A DNA stretch of 64,000 nt from Streptomyces sp. PT12. GTDB taxonomy: Bacteria > Actinomycetota > Actinomycetes > Streptomycetales > Streptomycetaceae. Made by a program: the position numbers and the translations under genes. Positions 42,319 to 50,629 of the stretch are shown here, one piece after another. The stretch spans positions 146,261-210,260 of the forward strand of contig NZ_QEST01000129.1 in NCBI RefSeq assembly GCF_003311645.1, read 5' to 3'. Within the stretch, counting starts at the first letter, position 1; each line of letters starts with the position of its first letter. The notes below the pieces were generated by a model that made no database searches, was not told the origin of the DNA, and saw only the letters and a list, made by a program, of their open reading frames with translations.

Positions 42319-43029
42319 GTGCGGCTCGGGACAATCGCCAGAGGTCTCGCTCCGGTCGCCGCGGCCCTCGTCGGCCTCGGCGCCCTCGGCGCCTGCTCGG
42401 GCGACCTGTCGGGCGAGGACGATCCGTCGGTCAACCCCGGGAGCGGCACGGCGGGTTCGGCCCAGCCAGGGCGGTACTCCGGGCTCCCTGAGCCCTGTGG
42501 CGCGGTCGGCGACGATACCCTCCGCGAGCTGCTGCCCGGCGGCGACCCCGAGGTCTACGCGGGCGAGCCGATGGTGACGTACGACACGGGCCGCCGCGTC
42601 GGCTGCTCGTGGCACCTGGGCGCCGAGACCGGCACGCACCAGCTCTCCGTCGACCTGCAACGCGTCATCTCCTACGACCCCGGCGTGAGCGACGACGACC
42701 AGGCCGAGCTCGACTTCGAGGAGCGCGCCGACGAGGCGGGCGTCCCCGTGGGCGGGGCGGACGGCGGCTCGGCGCCGCCGAGCGACGACCCGTTCGCGCC
42801 AAGGCCCCTCGACGGCATCGGGGACGTGGCGTTCATCGACGACCGGCTGACCAGCACCAATCCAGGCGAACGCCGCGCTGTCACCCTGGCGTTCCGCAAT
42901 GCGAACGTCCTGGTCACCGTCCAGTACACGGTCTCGACGACCGTCGCCGACGAGGACCTCGACAGCGGCAGCCTCCAGCAGCGCGCGCAGACCGTGGCAC
43001 GTCAGCTCGCCGAGGGCTTCGACTCGTAG
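42319..43029 (+). CDS. DUF3558 lipoprotein
   Basis: A 236-residue secreted lipoprotein. The signal peptide ends in the lipobox LGAC (Cys26), followed by a short linker and the DUF3558 domain, with its two conserved cysteines in LPEPCGAVGDD and RVGCSWHLG. DUF3558 proteins are actinobacterial cell-surface proteins of unknown function. It starts with GTG 42319. A second DUF3558 gene follows after 82 bp, indicating tandem duplication. Confidence 0.82.
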   Translation: MRLGTIARGLAPVAAALVGLGALGACSGDLSGEDDPSVNPGSGTAGSAQPGRYSGLPEPCGAVGDDTLRELLPGGDPEVYAGEPMVTYDTGRRVGCSWHLGAETGTHQLSVDLQRVISYDPGVSDDDQAELDFEERADEAGVPVGGADGGSAPPSDDPFAPRPLDGIGDVAFIDDRLTSTNPGERRAVTLAFRNANVLVTVQYTVSTTVADEDLDSGSLQQRAQTVARQLAEGFDS

Positions 43030-43111
43030 CGCGCGAGTCGGCGGCGGACCCCGGCGAGGGGTCGGCGTACCGTGTCCTGGAATGCCACCCGTCACTGGAG
43101 GCGAAGGAACC

Positions 43112-43915
43112 ATGGACCGTACCGCCTCGCGGCCCCTCTCGCGGCTCGCGCTGAGAACCCTGGGCTGGGCCACCCTGCCCGCGCTGCTCGTCGCGGGCTG
43201 CACCTCCGGCTCCGGCGAGGACACCACCGACGACGAGCCCCCGGCGTCCGCCTCGCCGACGCCGGAGCCCGTGCGGTTCGCGACCCTGCCCGAGCCGTGC
43301 GCCACGCTGGGCGAGGACGTGATCGACGAGGCGGTCCCCGAGGCCGACCCCGCGGGCGGCGAGACCCTCAGCTCCAACGACACCGCGACGTCCGCCGCGT
43401 GCCTGTGGAGCGGCCTCGACGAGTACCAGTTCCGCTCCCTCACCGTGGCGCTGCGCCGCTTCGAGTCGGACACGGCCATCGGCAGCGGCGACGACCGCGC
43501 CGGGGAGTATGTGCGGCAGATGGCCGAGGAGATCACCGGCGACGACGCCAACGGCGAGGTCGAGTCGGCCGAGTTGGGCGACACCGGCGACCAGGCCGTC
43601 ACCCTGGGCTACAGCACCACGATGGAGACCGAGGAGCAGGGCGAGCAGGAGTACCGCCAGCACCGCGTGATCGTGCGCACGGGCAACGTGGTCATCACCC
43701 TCGACTACTCGGGCGCCGGTTTCGAGGGCGACGACATGCCGGGCGCCGACACCATCAGGGAGAACGCCGAGGGCGCCGCCCGCGCGGCCCTCGATGCCGT
43801 CGACGCGAGCGAGGGCGAGCAGCCGGACGAGGGCGCCGATGAAGGCACCGAAGAGGGCACCGAAGAGGGCGCAGGGGAAGGCGATGAGCCCCCGTCCCAG
43901 GACGCGCGCGACTGA
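43112..43915 (+). CDS. DUF3558 lipoprotein, second copy
   Basis: A 267-residue lipoprotein with lipobox LVAGC (Cys30) and a DUF3558 domain holding the conserved cysteines in LPEPCATLGED and SAACLWSG. ATG 43112 has GAAGGAAC upstream. The C-terminal 35 residues are a very acidic Glu/Gly-rich tail encoded by short repeats (43800-43905). It is a diverged paralogue of the gene before it; the sequences align over the domain but not at the ends. Function unknown. Confidence 0.82.
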   Translation: MDRTASRPLSRLALRTLGWATLPALLVAGCTSGSGEDTTDDEPPASASPTPEPVRFATLPEPCATLGEDVIDEAVPEADPAGGETLSSNDTATSAACLWSGLDEYQFRSLTVALRRFESDTAIGSGDDRAGEYVRQMAEEITGDDANGEVESAELGDTGDQAVTLGYSTTMETEEQGEQEYRQHRVIVRTGNVVITLDYSGAGFEGDDMPGADTIRENAEGAARAALDAVDASEGEQPDEGADEGTEEGTEEGAGEGDEPPSQDARD

Positions 43916-44353
43916 CCCTCGGGGCGGTGCGGTCCTTCACCCGTTGAACGCCGTTCCCCGTCCTCGGCCACCCGCGCCCCCGGCCTGGCCTCCACCGGCT
44001 CCGAGAAGCGCCTGTCCGCCCTGTTGCGCCCGGACGGCCACCTCCTGCTCGACCTGACGACGGGCGTCCAGACGGCGGGCGTCCCGGCCGACCGCACGCG
44101 GCCGGGGCTCGCGGTGCACGCCGCGCCCCCCGACCGGCCCCGGGGGCGCGTGGGCCGCCGTGCGCGCCGCCCTCGTCCGCCGCCGTTGACCGGGCGCTCG
44201 CCACCACCCACCGCACCGCGGCCCGCTGACCGCGCCCCGGGAATCGGGGCCCCTCCCTGGCTCGGTGCGGGGGCTCGGCGCGTACATGACCCGACAGGTG
44301 TGCGATTCTTGGGCGCGCGAGAGCTTTCTCAGTCGAGTCCTGGAGGGACCGCG
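43916..44353. other. 438-bp region without a supported gene
   Basis: I see no convincing gene here. One plus-strand frame around 43975-44125 reads SEKRLSALLRPDGHLLLDLT followed by TGVQTAGVPADR, which looks protein-like but has no start or RBS and runs into Arg/Pro-rich translation. It may be a decayed gene. The segment should contain the promoter of the DUF2637 gene at 44354, whose RBS GGAGGGA lies at 44342-44348. Confidence 0.4.
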
Positions 44354-45670
44354 GTGGCCGCGATCAAGCTCACCCGCTCACACCGCATACTCGTCTCCAT
44401 CGTGCTCGCGGGCGCCGTGGTCATCGCCGCCATCGGCTTCGTCGGCTCGTACGCCGCGGTCCGCGACCTCGCCGAGCGCAAGGGGTTCGGCGACTTCGCG
44501 CCGTTCTTCCCCATCGGCATCGACGCGGGCATCGTCGTCCTCCTGGCGCTCGATCTGCTGCTGACGTGGCTGCGCATCCCGTTCCCGATGCTGCGTCAGT
44601 GCGCCTGGCTGCTGACCGCCGCCACCATCGCGTTCAACGGCGCGTCAGCGTGGGGCGACCCGCTCGCCGTGAGCATGCACGGCATCATCCCCGTGCTTTT
44701 CGTCATCACCGTCGAGGCCGCGCGGCACGCGATCGGGCGGGTCGCCGACATCACCGCCGACAAGCACATGGAGGGGGTGCGGATGTGGCGGTGGTTCCTG
44801 TCGCCCGTCCCCACCTTCCGGCTGTGGCGGCGCATGAAGCTATGGGAGCTGCGCTCCTACGAGGAGGTCATCGGCATGGAGCGCGACCGCCTCGTCTACC
44901 AGGCGAGGCTGCGCGCCGACTACGGGCGCGCGTGGCGCCGCAGGGCGCCCGTCGAGGCCAGGATGCCGCTCAAGCTCGCCCGTTACGGCGTTCCGCTGCG
45001 CGAGACCGCGCCCGCGGGCCTCGCCGCGGCCGGGCTGCCCGTGGCGGAGCTGCCCCCGCGCGCCCCCGAGCCGGAGTCCGCGCCGGAGCGCGACGCGTGG
45101 CCCGCGCCGGAGCCCACGCCCGCGACCGAACGCGCGCCCCAACCCGAGCCCGCGCCCCCGGCGTTCGCCGACCAGGCGTCGTTCACCGCCGAGCCGCCAC
45201 CGCCCGAGCCCAAGCCCGAGCCCAAGCCCGAGCCCGGGCCCGTCGCGCAGGAGCCGCCACCCGAGCCCGCGCCGCCCGCGGTCACCGTGCCCGTCGTCGG
45301 CCCCGGCGGCCGCCGCCGCTCGCTCGGCAGCGCCCCCGCCAACGGCTACCCGGCCCCCCAGCGGCGCCAACTCCTCGTCGAGAGCCCGCTCGACGAGCCC
45401 GACCGCGCGCCCGCGCCCACGCCCGAGCCGCTGCCCGACCCCGTCGGGCCGGCCGACGGGCTGCCCTCAGGCGACGACCTCTACCCCGCCTACCGCGAGT
45501 ACATCCTGGAGCAGGGCGCCCACCCCAACGCCCGCCAGCTCTCCCGCTTCCTGCACTCCCGCTACGGCACCACCGACGCCGACGGCTCGCTGCTGAGCGA
45601 GCAGTACCTCCGCGAGTTCACCCGGCAGTTCAGGCAGCGGTACAACGCCGAGATGGGCACGAGCGGCTGA
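44354..45670 (+). CDS. DUF2637 membrane protein with Pro-rich linker and conserved C-terminus
   Basis: A 438-residue protein in three parts. The N-terminal DUF2637 domain (about 5-120) has four hydrophobic helices and the conserved HRILVSIVLAGAVVIAAIG and IGIDAGIVVLLALDLLLTWL stretches. A Pro/Glu-rich linker (about 230-370) contains PEPKPEPKPEPG-type repeats. The C-terminal segment (about 375-438) is again ordered: YPAYREYILEQGAHPNAR and SEQYLREFTRQFRQRY. DUF2637 proteins are common in Streptomyces, including on conjugative elements, and are of unknown function. GTG 44354 has GGAGGGA 5 bp upstream. Confidence 0.82.
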   Translation: MAAIKLTRSHRILVSIVLAGAVVIAAIGFVGSYAAVRDLAERKGFGDFAPFFPIGIDAGIVVLLALDLLLTWLRIPFPMLRQCAWLLTAATIAFNGASAWGDPLAVSMHGIIPVLFVITVEAARHAIGRVADITADKHMEGVRMWRWFLSPVPTFRLWRRMKLWELRSYEEVIGMERDRLVYQARLRADYGRAWRRRAPVEARMPLKLARYGVPLRETAPAGLAAAGLPVAELPPRAPEPESAPERDAWPAPEPTPATERAPQPEPAPPAFADQASFTAEPPPPEPKPEPKPEPGPVAQEPPPEPAPPAVTVPVVGPGGRRRSLGSAPANGYPAPQRRQLLVESPLDEPDRAPAPTPEPLPDPVGPADGLPSGDDLYPAYREYILEQGAHPNARQLSRFLHSRYGTTDADGSLLSEQYLREFTRQFRQRYNAEMGTSG

Positions 45671-45692
45671 ACGACCGCCGCCCAAACGCCCG

Positions 45693-47408
45693 TCAGCCGC
45701 CGAGCAGCTTGCGCACCCGGTCGGCGCCCACGGCGAGCAGCAGCGTCGGCAGCCTCGGCCCGGTGTCGCGGCCGACCAGCAGCCGGTACAGCAGCGCGAA
45801 GAACGCCCGTTGCGCCGTCCTGAGCTCGGGCGTGGGCTTCGCGTCGAGCGGCAGCCCCGCCCGCTGCTTGGGCACCCCGTACACCAGCGTCGTCAGCCCG
45901 TCGAGCGACCAGTGCCCGTCGAGCTCGTCGAGCAGCAGCCGCAGCGACGCGCGCCCCTCCTCGTCGAGCGACGCGAGCAGCTCGGCGTCCGGCTCGTCGC
46001 GCACCCGCGTGCGCTGCTCCTCCGGCATCCGCGTCGCGACCCAGCACGCCGCCCGGTCCAGGCGCGGCCTGGTCTCGTCGAGCGAGCGGATCGGGCGCTC
46101 GGGGTCCAGGTCGCTCAGGATCCGCAGCGTCTGCTCCTCGTCGCCCGTGGTGATGTCCACCACCGAGGCCAGCATCCGGTACGGCAGCGGCCTTGGCGTC
46201 GCGTGCAGCGGCCCCGACGCGGTGCCCACCGCGCGGCTGTGCGCGGCGGCGTCGGCGGGCTGGACGGCGCCGTCGGCGACCTTGCGCGCCAGCGCGTCCC
46301 ACTCGTCGTAGGTCCGCTGCAACTCGCCGTCGAAGGCGACCTTGAACGACTGGTTCGGGCGGCGCCTGGCGTAGAGCCAGCGCAGCACCGGGGCCTCCAT
46401 GATCTCCAACGCCTCGGCGGGGATGGGCACTCCGCCCCGGGAGCTGGACATCTTCGACATGCCGGTGATGCCGACGAACGCGTACATCGGGCCGATCGGG
46501 CGCGTGCCGCCGAAGATCTCCGACACCAGCTGGCCGCCCACCACCCAGGACGACCCCGGCGAGTGGTGGTCGACGCCCGAGGGCTCGAAGACGACGCCCT
46601 CGTAGACCCAGCGCATGGGCCAGTCGACCTTCCACACCAGCTTGCCGCGATCGAACTCCGACAGCTTGACGGTCTCTTCATGACCGCACTCGCACACATA
46701 ACGAAGCTCGGTGGTCTCGTCGTCATACGAGGTGATCGTGGTCGTGTCCCGCCCACACGCGCCGCAGTACGGCTTGTAGGGGTAGTACCCGGCGCCGCCC
46801 GCGCCGCCGTCGTCCTCGCTCGCCGCGCCCGAGCCCTCGACCGCCGCGCGCTCGGCCTCGTCGTCTGATTCCCCGGGCGCGGGGCCCTGCTCGGCCTGCT
46901 TGGTGCGGTAGCGCTCGAGGACCGCGTCGATGCGGCGCCGCTCGCGCATCGCGAAAAGGATCTGCTCGCGGTACGCGCCCGCCGTGTACTGCTCGGTCTG
47001 GCTGATCGCGCGCACCTCGACGCCGAGCGCGTCAAGCGCCTCGGCCATGGGCGCCTTGAAGTGCTCGGCCCAGCTGGCGTACGGGCTGCCGGGCGGGGCG
47101 GGAACGGAGGTGAGCGGCTTGCCGATGTGCTCGTTCCACGCGGGGTCGATCCCGGCGGGGACCTTGCGGAAGCGGTCGTAGTCGTCCCACGAGAGGATGT
47201 GCTCGCACGGGATGCCGCGCCGCTTGATCTCGTCGGCCACCAGGTGCGGCACCATCACCTCGCGGAGGTTCCCGAGGTGGATCGGCCCCGACGGGCTCAG
47301 GCCCGACGCGCACACGACGGGTTTCCCCGTGGCGCGGCGCTCCGCCTCGGCGATGACCTCGTCGGCGAGCCGGGAGACCCAGTCGGTCTCCGCGCTGGTC
47401 TGAGCCAC
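45693..47408 (-). CDS. lysS: Lysyl-tRNA synthetase, class I
   Basis: A 571-residue class I lysyl-tRNA synthetase, the archaeal-type enzyme found in many actinomycetes. The HIGH signature is PIHLGNLREVM (about 38-48) and the KMSKS equivalent is SKMSSSRGG; both lie in the Rossmann core. A Cys-rich zinc-binding region is visible in CGACGRD and CECGHEE. An acidic, Ala-rich insertion lies between (about 182-202). GTG 47408 has AGGAAG upstream. Five 14-bp tandem repeats lie just upstream at 47423-47492. It is essential unless a class II enzyme exists elsewhere. Confidence 0.93.
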   Translation of the reverse strand: MAQTSAETDWVSRLADEVIAEAERRATGKPVVCASGLSPSGPIHLGNLREVMVPHLVADEIKRRGIPCEHILSWDDYDRFRKVPAGIDPAWNEHIGKPLTSVPAPPGSPYASWAEHFKAPMAEALDALGVEVRAISQTEQYTAGAYREQILFAMRERRRIDAVLERYRTKQAEQGPAPGESDDEAERAAVEGSGAASEDDGGAGGAGYYPYKPYCGACGRDTTTITSYDDETTELRYVCECGHEETVKLSEFDRGKLVWKVDWPMRWVYEGVVFEPSGVDHHSPGSSWVVGGQLVSEIFGGTRPIGPMYAFVGITGMSKMSSSRGGVPIPAEALEIMEAPVLRWLYARRRPNQSFKVAFDGELQRTYDEWDALARKVADGAVQPADAAAHSRAVGTASGPLHATPRPLPYRMLASVVDITTGDEEQTLRILSDLDPERPIRSLDETRPRLDRAACWVATRMPEEQRTRVRDEPDAELLASLDEEGRASLRLLLDELDGHWSLDGLTTLVYGVPKQRAGLPLDAKPTPELRTAQRAFFALLYRLLVGRDTGPRLPTLLLAVGADRVRKLLGG

Positions 47409-47422
47409 TGTTCCGCACTTCC

Positions 47423-47492
47423 TCGTGATGACGGCCTCGTGATGACGGCCTCGTGATGACGGCCTCGTGATGACGGCCCCGTGATGACGGCG
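47423..47492. repeat. 14-bp tandem repeat in the lysS leader
   Basis: Five copies of TCGTGATGACGGCC (starting at 47423, 47437, 47451, 47465, 47479; the last copy differs at a few bases) stand 14 bp upstream of the lysS start and run into the RBS region. The length is 14, so copy changes alter spacing only, not frame. It is the most regular non-coding repeat of the window. Confidence 0.9.
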
Positions 47493-47563
47493 GTCGGTGA
47501 TGCCGGTCCCGCCATTCTTCCACCGGCCAGGGCGGGCTTCGCACCCGGAATTCCCCGGGGCGC

Positions 47564-48739
47564 TCACCGCACCGCGCGCGCCAGCTCACGCGCCGGGGCG
47601 CGGCGCCACGCGTGCCCCGTGCCATGCGCGCGCGTGGGGTGGACGCGGTTGGTCAGCAGGACGAGCAGCACCCCGGTGGCCGGGTCGGCGACCAGGCTGG
47701 TGCCGGTGAACCCCGTGTGCCCGAACGCCGTCGGCGAGGCCAGGTCGCCCATCCAGTCCGGCTGGTTCAGCTGCCAGCCGAGGCCGCGCGCCGCCCCTGG
47801 GCCGAGCCCGCGCCCCGCGTTGTGGTCGGTCAGCATGTCCCGCACGGAGGCGGGCGCGAGCAGCCGCGTTCCGCCGAACTCCCCGCCGTTCAGCAGGGTC
47901 TGGGCCAGCACGGCCAGATCGCTTGCCGTGGAGAACAGGCCCGCGTGCCCGGCGACGCCGCCGAGGTGGTGGGCGTTCTCGTCGTGGACCGCGCCGCGGA
48001 TCACGCCCCGCCCGGTCCACGGCTGGTACTCGGTCGCCGCGATCCTGGGCAGGCGCTCGCGCGGCGGCAGAAAGCCGGTGTCGGCCAGGCCGAGCGGCTC
48101 CGTGACCAGCTCGGCGACCAGCGCGTCGAGCGGGCGGCCCGCCGCCGCCTCGGCCGCCGCGCCCACCGCGATCGGGCCGAGGTCGGAGTAGCGGTACCCG
48201 GGCGGCCCCGGGGGCGCGGCGGCCACGGCCGCGAGCCGCGCGGCCCTGTCGGGGTAGGGGCCGAGGTCGATCTCGGCGGGCAGCCCGCCCGTGTGGGTCA
48301 GCAGCGTGCGCGGCGACAGCTCGGGAAAGCCGGGCACGTGCGCCGAGACGGGCGCGTCCAGGTCGAGCACGCCGCGCTCGGCCAGCCGCAGCGCCACGAG
48401 CGCGGTGAACACCTTGGTGAGCGACGCCACATCGAAGACAGTGTCCCGCGCCATGGGAACGCGCTCGCGCGCCGGGAGCGCGAAGGGGCGCCCGTCGCGT
48501 TCCCCATGGGCCAGCGCCCACCCGCGCGCCGCGTGCTCCACGATCACGCCATGGCGCGCGGCCAGCAGGACAAAACCCGGATACGCGCCCCCCGCGCCCT
48601 CCGCTCCCCCTGCCCCGGCGCCACCCGCCCCGCCGTCCCCGTCGAGGAACGCCTCCGCCGCGGGGACGAGACCCGCCACCCGCCGCGCGTCGAGACCCGC
48701 GTCGGCGGGCGTTCCGTGCCGCAGCCTTCGAGGGCTCAC
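47564..48739 (-). CDS. Serine hydrolase, beta-lactamase/PBP family
   Basis: A 391-residue class C beta-lactamase-like hydrolase. The SxxK nucleophile motif is SLTK in FDVASLTKVFTALV (about 105), a Tyr motif appears as YRYSDLG and the HTG motif is in FGHTGFTGTS. No signal peptide is seen, so it is probably an esterase or D-amino-acid hydrolase-type enzyme rather than a drug-resistance factor. GTG 48739 overlaps the SDR stop by 4 bp, so the two are coupled. The N-terminal region is Ala/Gly-rich (about 22-45). Confidence 0.82.
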   Translation of the reverse strand: MSPRRLRHGTPADAGLDARRVAGLVPAAEAFLDGDGGAGGAGAGGAEGAGGAYPGFVLLAARHGVIVEHAARGWALAHGERDGRPFALPARERVPMARDTVFDVASLTKVFTALVALRLAERGVLDLDAPVSAHVPGFPELSPRTLLTHTGGLPAEIDLGPYPDRAARLAAVAAAPPGPPGYRYSDLGPIAVGAAAEAAAGRPLDALVAELVTEPLGLADTGFLPPRERLPRIAATEYQPWTGRGVIRGAVHDENAHHLGGVAGHAGLFSTASDLAVLAQTLLNGGEFGGTRLLAPASVRDMLTDHNAGRGLGPGAARGLGWQLNQPDWMGDLASPTAFGHTGFTGTSLVADPATGVLLVLLTNRVHPTRAHGTGHAWRRAPARELARAVR

Positions 48740-49494
48740 CGCTCGCGGTGCACCTTGTAGTTGGACGCCTGCGCCCGCGGCCTGATGACCAGCAGGTCGA
48801 CGTTGACATGCGGCGGGCGCGTCACCGCCCACGCGATCGTGTCCGCGATGTCGTCGGCGGTCAGCGGCTCGGCCACGCCCTCGTACACCTTGGCCGCCCG
48901 CTCCTCGTCGCCCCGGAAGCGCGTCAGCGAGAACTCCTCCGTCCGCACCATCCCCGGCGCGATCTCGATGACCCGCACCGGCTCGGCGACGATCTCGAGG
49001 CGCAGCGTCCGCGCCAGCGCGTTCACGCCGTGCTTGGCGGCGACATAGCCCCCGCCGCCCTCGTATGTGCCGTGCCCCGCCGTCGAGGAGACCACGAGCA
49101 CCGTCCCCGCACCCGAGGCGATCAGCGAGGGCAGCAGCTCCTGCGTCATGTGGAGGGTGCCAAGGACGTTGGTCTCGTACATCGCGCGCCAGTCGTCCGG
49201 GTCGGCGTCGGCGATGGTGTCCATGCCGAACGCGCCACCCGCGTTGTTGACCAGCACGTCGCAGCGGTCGAGCGACGCGGCGAAACGCTTCACCGCGTCA
49301 CGGTCGCTCACGTCGAGCGCGTAGGGCACCGCGTCGTGGCCGAGCCCGCCCAGGTGGTCGGCCAGCTCCCGCAGCCGCTCCTCGCGCCGGGCGGTGATCA
49401 CCACCCGGTACCCGGCCGCGGCAAGCCGCTTCGCGGTCGCCGCCCCGATCCCGCTGCTCGCCCCTGTGACGACGGCGATGGGAGTGGTGCTCAC
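48736..49494 (-). CDS. Short-chain dehydrogenase/reductase (SDR)
   Basis: A 252-residue classical SDR. The cofactor motif TGASSGIG (about 11-18), the NNAGG motif and the catalytic Ser in VVSSTAG with Tyr-x3-Lys in YVAAKHG are intact. An Arg-rich ARREER after the first strand suggests NADP(H). The family reduces or oxidises hydroxyl or keto groups; the substrate is unknown. It is cotranscribed with the serine hydrolase downstream. The 127 bp before it hold no gene. Confidence 0.9.
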   Translation of the reverse strand: MSTTPIAVVTGASSGIGAATAKRLAAAGYRVVITARREERLRELADHLGGLGHDAVPYALDVSDRDAVKRFAASLDRCDVLVNNAGGAFGMDTIADADPDDWRAMYETNVLGTLHMTQELLPSLIASGAGTVLVVSSTAGHGTYEGGGGYVAAKHGVNALARTLRLEIVAEPVRVIEIAPGMVRTEEFSLTRFRGDEERAAKVYEGVAEPLTADDIADTIAWAVTRPPHVNVDLLVIRPRAQASNYKVHRER

Positions 49495-49621
49495 GGTGCC
49501 TCCTGCGTACGAGGGTCGAACGATCGGCCGCGGGACGTCAGCCGCCGCGCGGCACGTCCATGATGACCGCGGCGCCAGGCCCGTGGATCACCGCCCCGCG
49601 GATCACCGCCCGGCCAGGCGG

Positions 49622-50629
49622 TCACGCGCGCTCGCGCCCCCAGCGCTGGGCGAACTCCGTGGCCCAGTACGTGAGGATCACATCCGCGCCCGCCCGCTTG
49701 AACGCCGTCAGCGTCTCCTCGATCGCCCGCTCCCGGTCCAGCCAGCCGCGCTCCGCCGCCGCCTCGACCATCGCGTACTCGCCCGAGATCTGGTACGCCC
49801 CCACCGGCACGGGCGAGGCGTCCACGACCTGCCGCAGCACGTCGAGATAGGGCAGCCCCGGCTTCACCATCACCATGTCCGCGCCCTCGGCCAGGTCCTG
49901 CGCCAGCTCGCGCAGCGCCTCCCTGGCGTTCGGCGGGTCCTGCTGATACGCCTTGCGGTCGCCGGTGAGCGAGGAGTTGACCGCCTCGCGGAACGGCCCG
50001 TAGAACGCCGACGCGAACTTCGCCGTGTACGCGAGCAGCGCCACATCCGTGTGCCCCGCCGCGTCGAGCGCCGCGCGGACGTGCCCGACCTGGCCGTCCA
50101 TCATCCCGCTCGGGCCCAGCACATGGGCCCCGGCCTCGGCCTGCACGCGCGCCATCTCGGCGTAGCGCTCGAGGGTCGCGTCGTTGTCCACCCGCCCTTC
50201 GGCGTCGAGGACGCCGCAGTGCCCGTGGTCGGTCACCTCGTCGAGGCACAGGTCGGACATCACCACGAGGGCGTCCCCGACCTCGGCGCGCACCGCGCGC
50301 AGCGCACGCTGGAGGATGCCGTCGGGGTCGGTGCCCGGCGAGCCGATCGCGTCCTTCTTCGCCTCGTCGGGCACGCCGAACAGCATGATCCCCGAGACCC
50401 CGGCCTCCGCCGCCTCGCCCGCCGCCTTGCGCAGCGAGTCGAGCGAGTGCTGCGCCACGCCCGGCATCGACGCCAGCGGCACCGGCTCGCCGACGCCCTC
50501 CCTGACGAACGCGGGCAGGATCAGGTCGGCCGGGTGCACCCGGTGCTCGGCGACCATCCGCCGCATCGCGGCCGTGGTCCGCAGCCGCCTCGGCCTCACG
50601 GCGGGGAACGTCCCCGCGTTGTCGATCAC
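49622..50629 (-). CDS. hemB: 5-Aminolevulinate dehydratase (porphobilinogen synthase)
   Basis: A 335-residue enzyme that condenses two 5-aminolevulinate molecules to porphobilinogen. The two active-site lysines lie in [19 protein letters not shown] and [13 protein letters not shown]. The metal region reads [18 protein letters not shown], where Asp replaces the middle Cys of the zinc-type C-x-C triad, suggesting a magnesium-type or hybrid site. GTG 50629 overlaps the hemD stop by 4 bp. It is the last gene of rex-hemACDB. Confidence 0.95.
   Translation of the reverse strand: MIDNAGTFPAVRPRRLRTTAAMRRMVAEHRVHPADLILPAFVREGVGEPVPLASMPGVAQHSLDSLRKAAGEAAEAGVSGIMLFGVPDEAKKDAIGSPGTDPDGILQRALRAVRAEVGDALVVMSDLCLDEVTDHGHCGVLDAEGRVDNDATLERYAEMARVQAEAGAHVLGPSGMMDGQVGHVRAALDAAGHTDVALLAYTAKFASAFYGPFREAVNSSLTGDRKAYQQDPPNAREALRELAQDLAEGADMVMVKPGLPYLDVLRQVVDASPVPVGAYQISGEYAMVEAAAERGWLDRERAIEETLTAFKRAGADVILTYWATEFAQRWGRERA

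Noticed and set aside
43975-44125. Protein-like segment before the DUF2637 gene
   Set aside because: No start codon, RBS or recognisable domain; reported only as possible decayed DNA.
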